Shown here: one piece after another, positions 63,924 through 64,000 of the stretch
Layout: each line of letters opens with the position of its first letter
Numbering within the stretch: position 1 is the first letter of the stretch
Assembly (NCBI RefSeq): GCF_001544575.2
Contig: NZ_FCNY02000012.1
Coordinates: 165,150-229,149, forward strand
Direction: 5' to 3'
Origin: Caballeronia cordobensis
GTDB taxonomy: Bacteria; Pseudomonadota; Gammaproteobacteria; Burkholderiales; Burkholderiaceae
DNA length: 64,000 nucleotides
Notes under the pieces: generated by a model
The model's input: only the letters and a program-made list of their open reading frames with translations
What the model was told of the DNA's origin: nothing
The model's database searches: none
Position numbers and translations under genes: made by a program

Positions 63924-64000
63924 TCAAACCGCCCGGCGCACCATCAATTCCTTGATCTTGCCGATCGCCTTGGTCGGATTGAGCCCCTTGGGGCACACGT
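63924..64000 (-). CDS. sdhB: Succinate dehydrogenase iron-sulfur subunit, 3' end only
   Basis: The last 24 codons and stop are in the window, reading VCPKGLNPTKAIGKIKELMV then RRAV. The CPKGLNP motif with its cluster-ligand cysteine is diagnostic of SdhB. It is followed two bases later by sdhE. Confidence 0.92.
   Translation of the reverse strand, partial: VCPKGLNPTKAIGKIKELMVRRAV

Overview
The window is 64 kb of GC-rich DNA (apart from a few AT-rich intergenic stretches) from a beta-proteobacterium of the family Burkholderiaceae. The gene order sdhB-sdhE-gltA-leuC-leuD-leuB-asd-fimV-truA-trpF-trpB-methyltransferase-trpA-accD-folC-SPOR-cvpA-purF-metZ is the one I know from the secondary chromosome of Burkholderia sensu lato. 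A fused TreS-maltokinase and a long GlgE fit Paraburkholderia or Caballeronia. I cannot name the species. No tRNA, rRNA, CRISPR array, transposase or phage gene was found.

Layout. Positions 1-4.1 kb: an Xre-RES toxin-antitoxin pair (antitoxin cut by the window edge), then topoisomerase IB and a PPP-type phosphatase on the minus strand, then a DUF1345 membrane protein. Positions 4.4-25.5 kb: an alpha-glucan and trehalose locus, all on the plus strand (glgA, glgE, treS-mak, glgB, then glgX, treZ, malQ, treY). Together these can build glycogen-like glucan by the ADP-glucose route (GlgA) or the maltose-1-phosphate route (TreS-Mak then GlgE), branch it (GlgB), trim it (GlgX, MalQ) and convert it to trehalose (TreY, TreZ). 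No glgC or glgP is present in the window.

The most unusual feature is a pair of roughly 600-bp non-coding palindromic elements, R1 (15538-16124) and R2 (25543-26150). They lie in opposite orientation and exactly bracket the glgX-treZ-malQ-treY operon. Each has arms of about 200 bp, each arm carries a strong 14-15-bp hairpin, and the tips of each element carry an outward TGCTAATA motif resembling an extended -10 promoter. The 3' ends of the genes that abut the elements are poor in C and rich in G and T on the coding strand.

Positions 26.2-28.7 kb, minus strand: a CNNM/CorC-type membrane protein and a soluble PAS-histidine-kinase-like protein with a degenerate ATPase domain. Positions 29.4-42.5 kb, plus strand: an exopolysaccharide cluster with one GT2 and three GT4 glycosyltransferases, a Wzx-type flippase, a secreted clan-A glycoside hydrolase, a Wzc-type chain-length regulator with tyrosine kinase, a small zinc-ribbon membrane protein and a Wzy/ligase-type polymerase. 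An FKBP isomerase and an AraC-type regulator follow.

Positions 43.7-64 kb, minus strand: conserved housekeeping genes for methionine, purine, folate, fatty acid, tryptophan, lysine/threonine/methionine (asd) and leucine synthesis and the TCA cycle. Several clear intrinsic terminators separate the transcription units. An orphan-looking DNA methyltransferase sits inside the trp genes between trpB and trpA.
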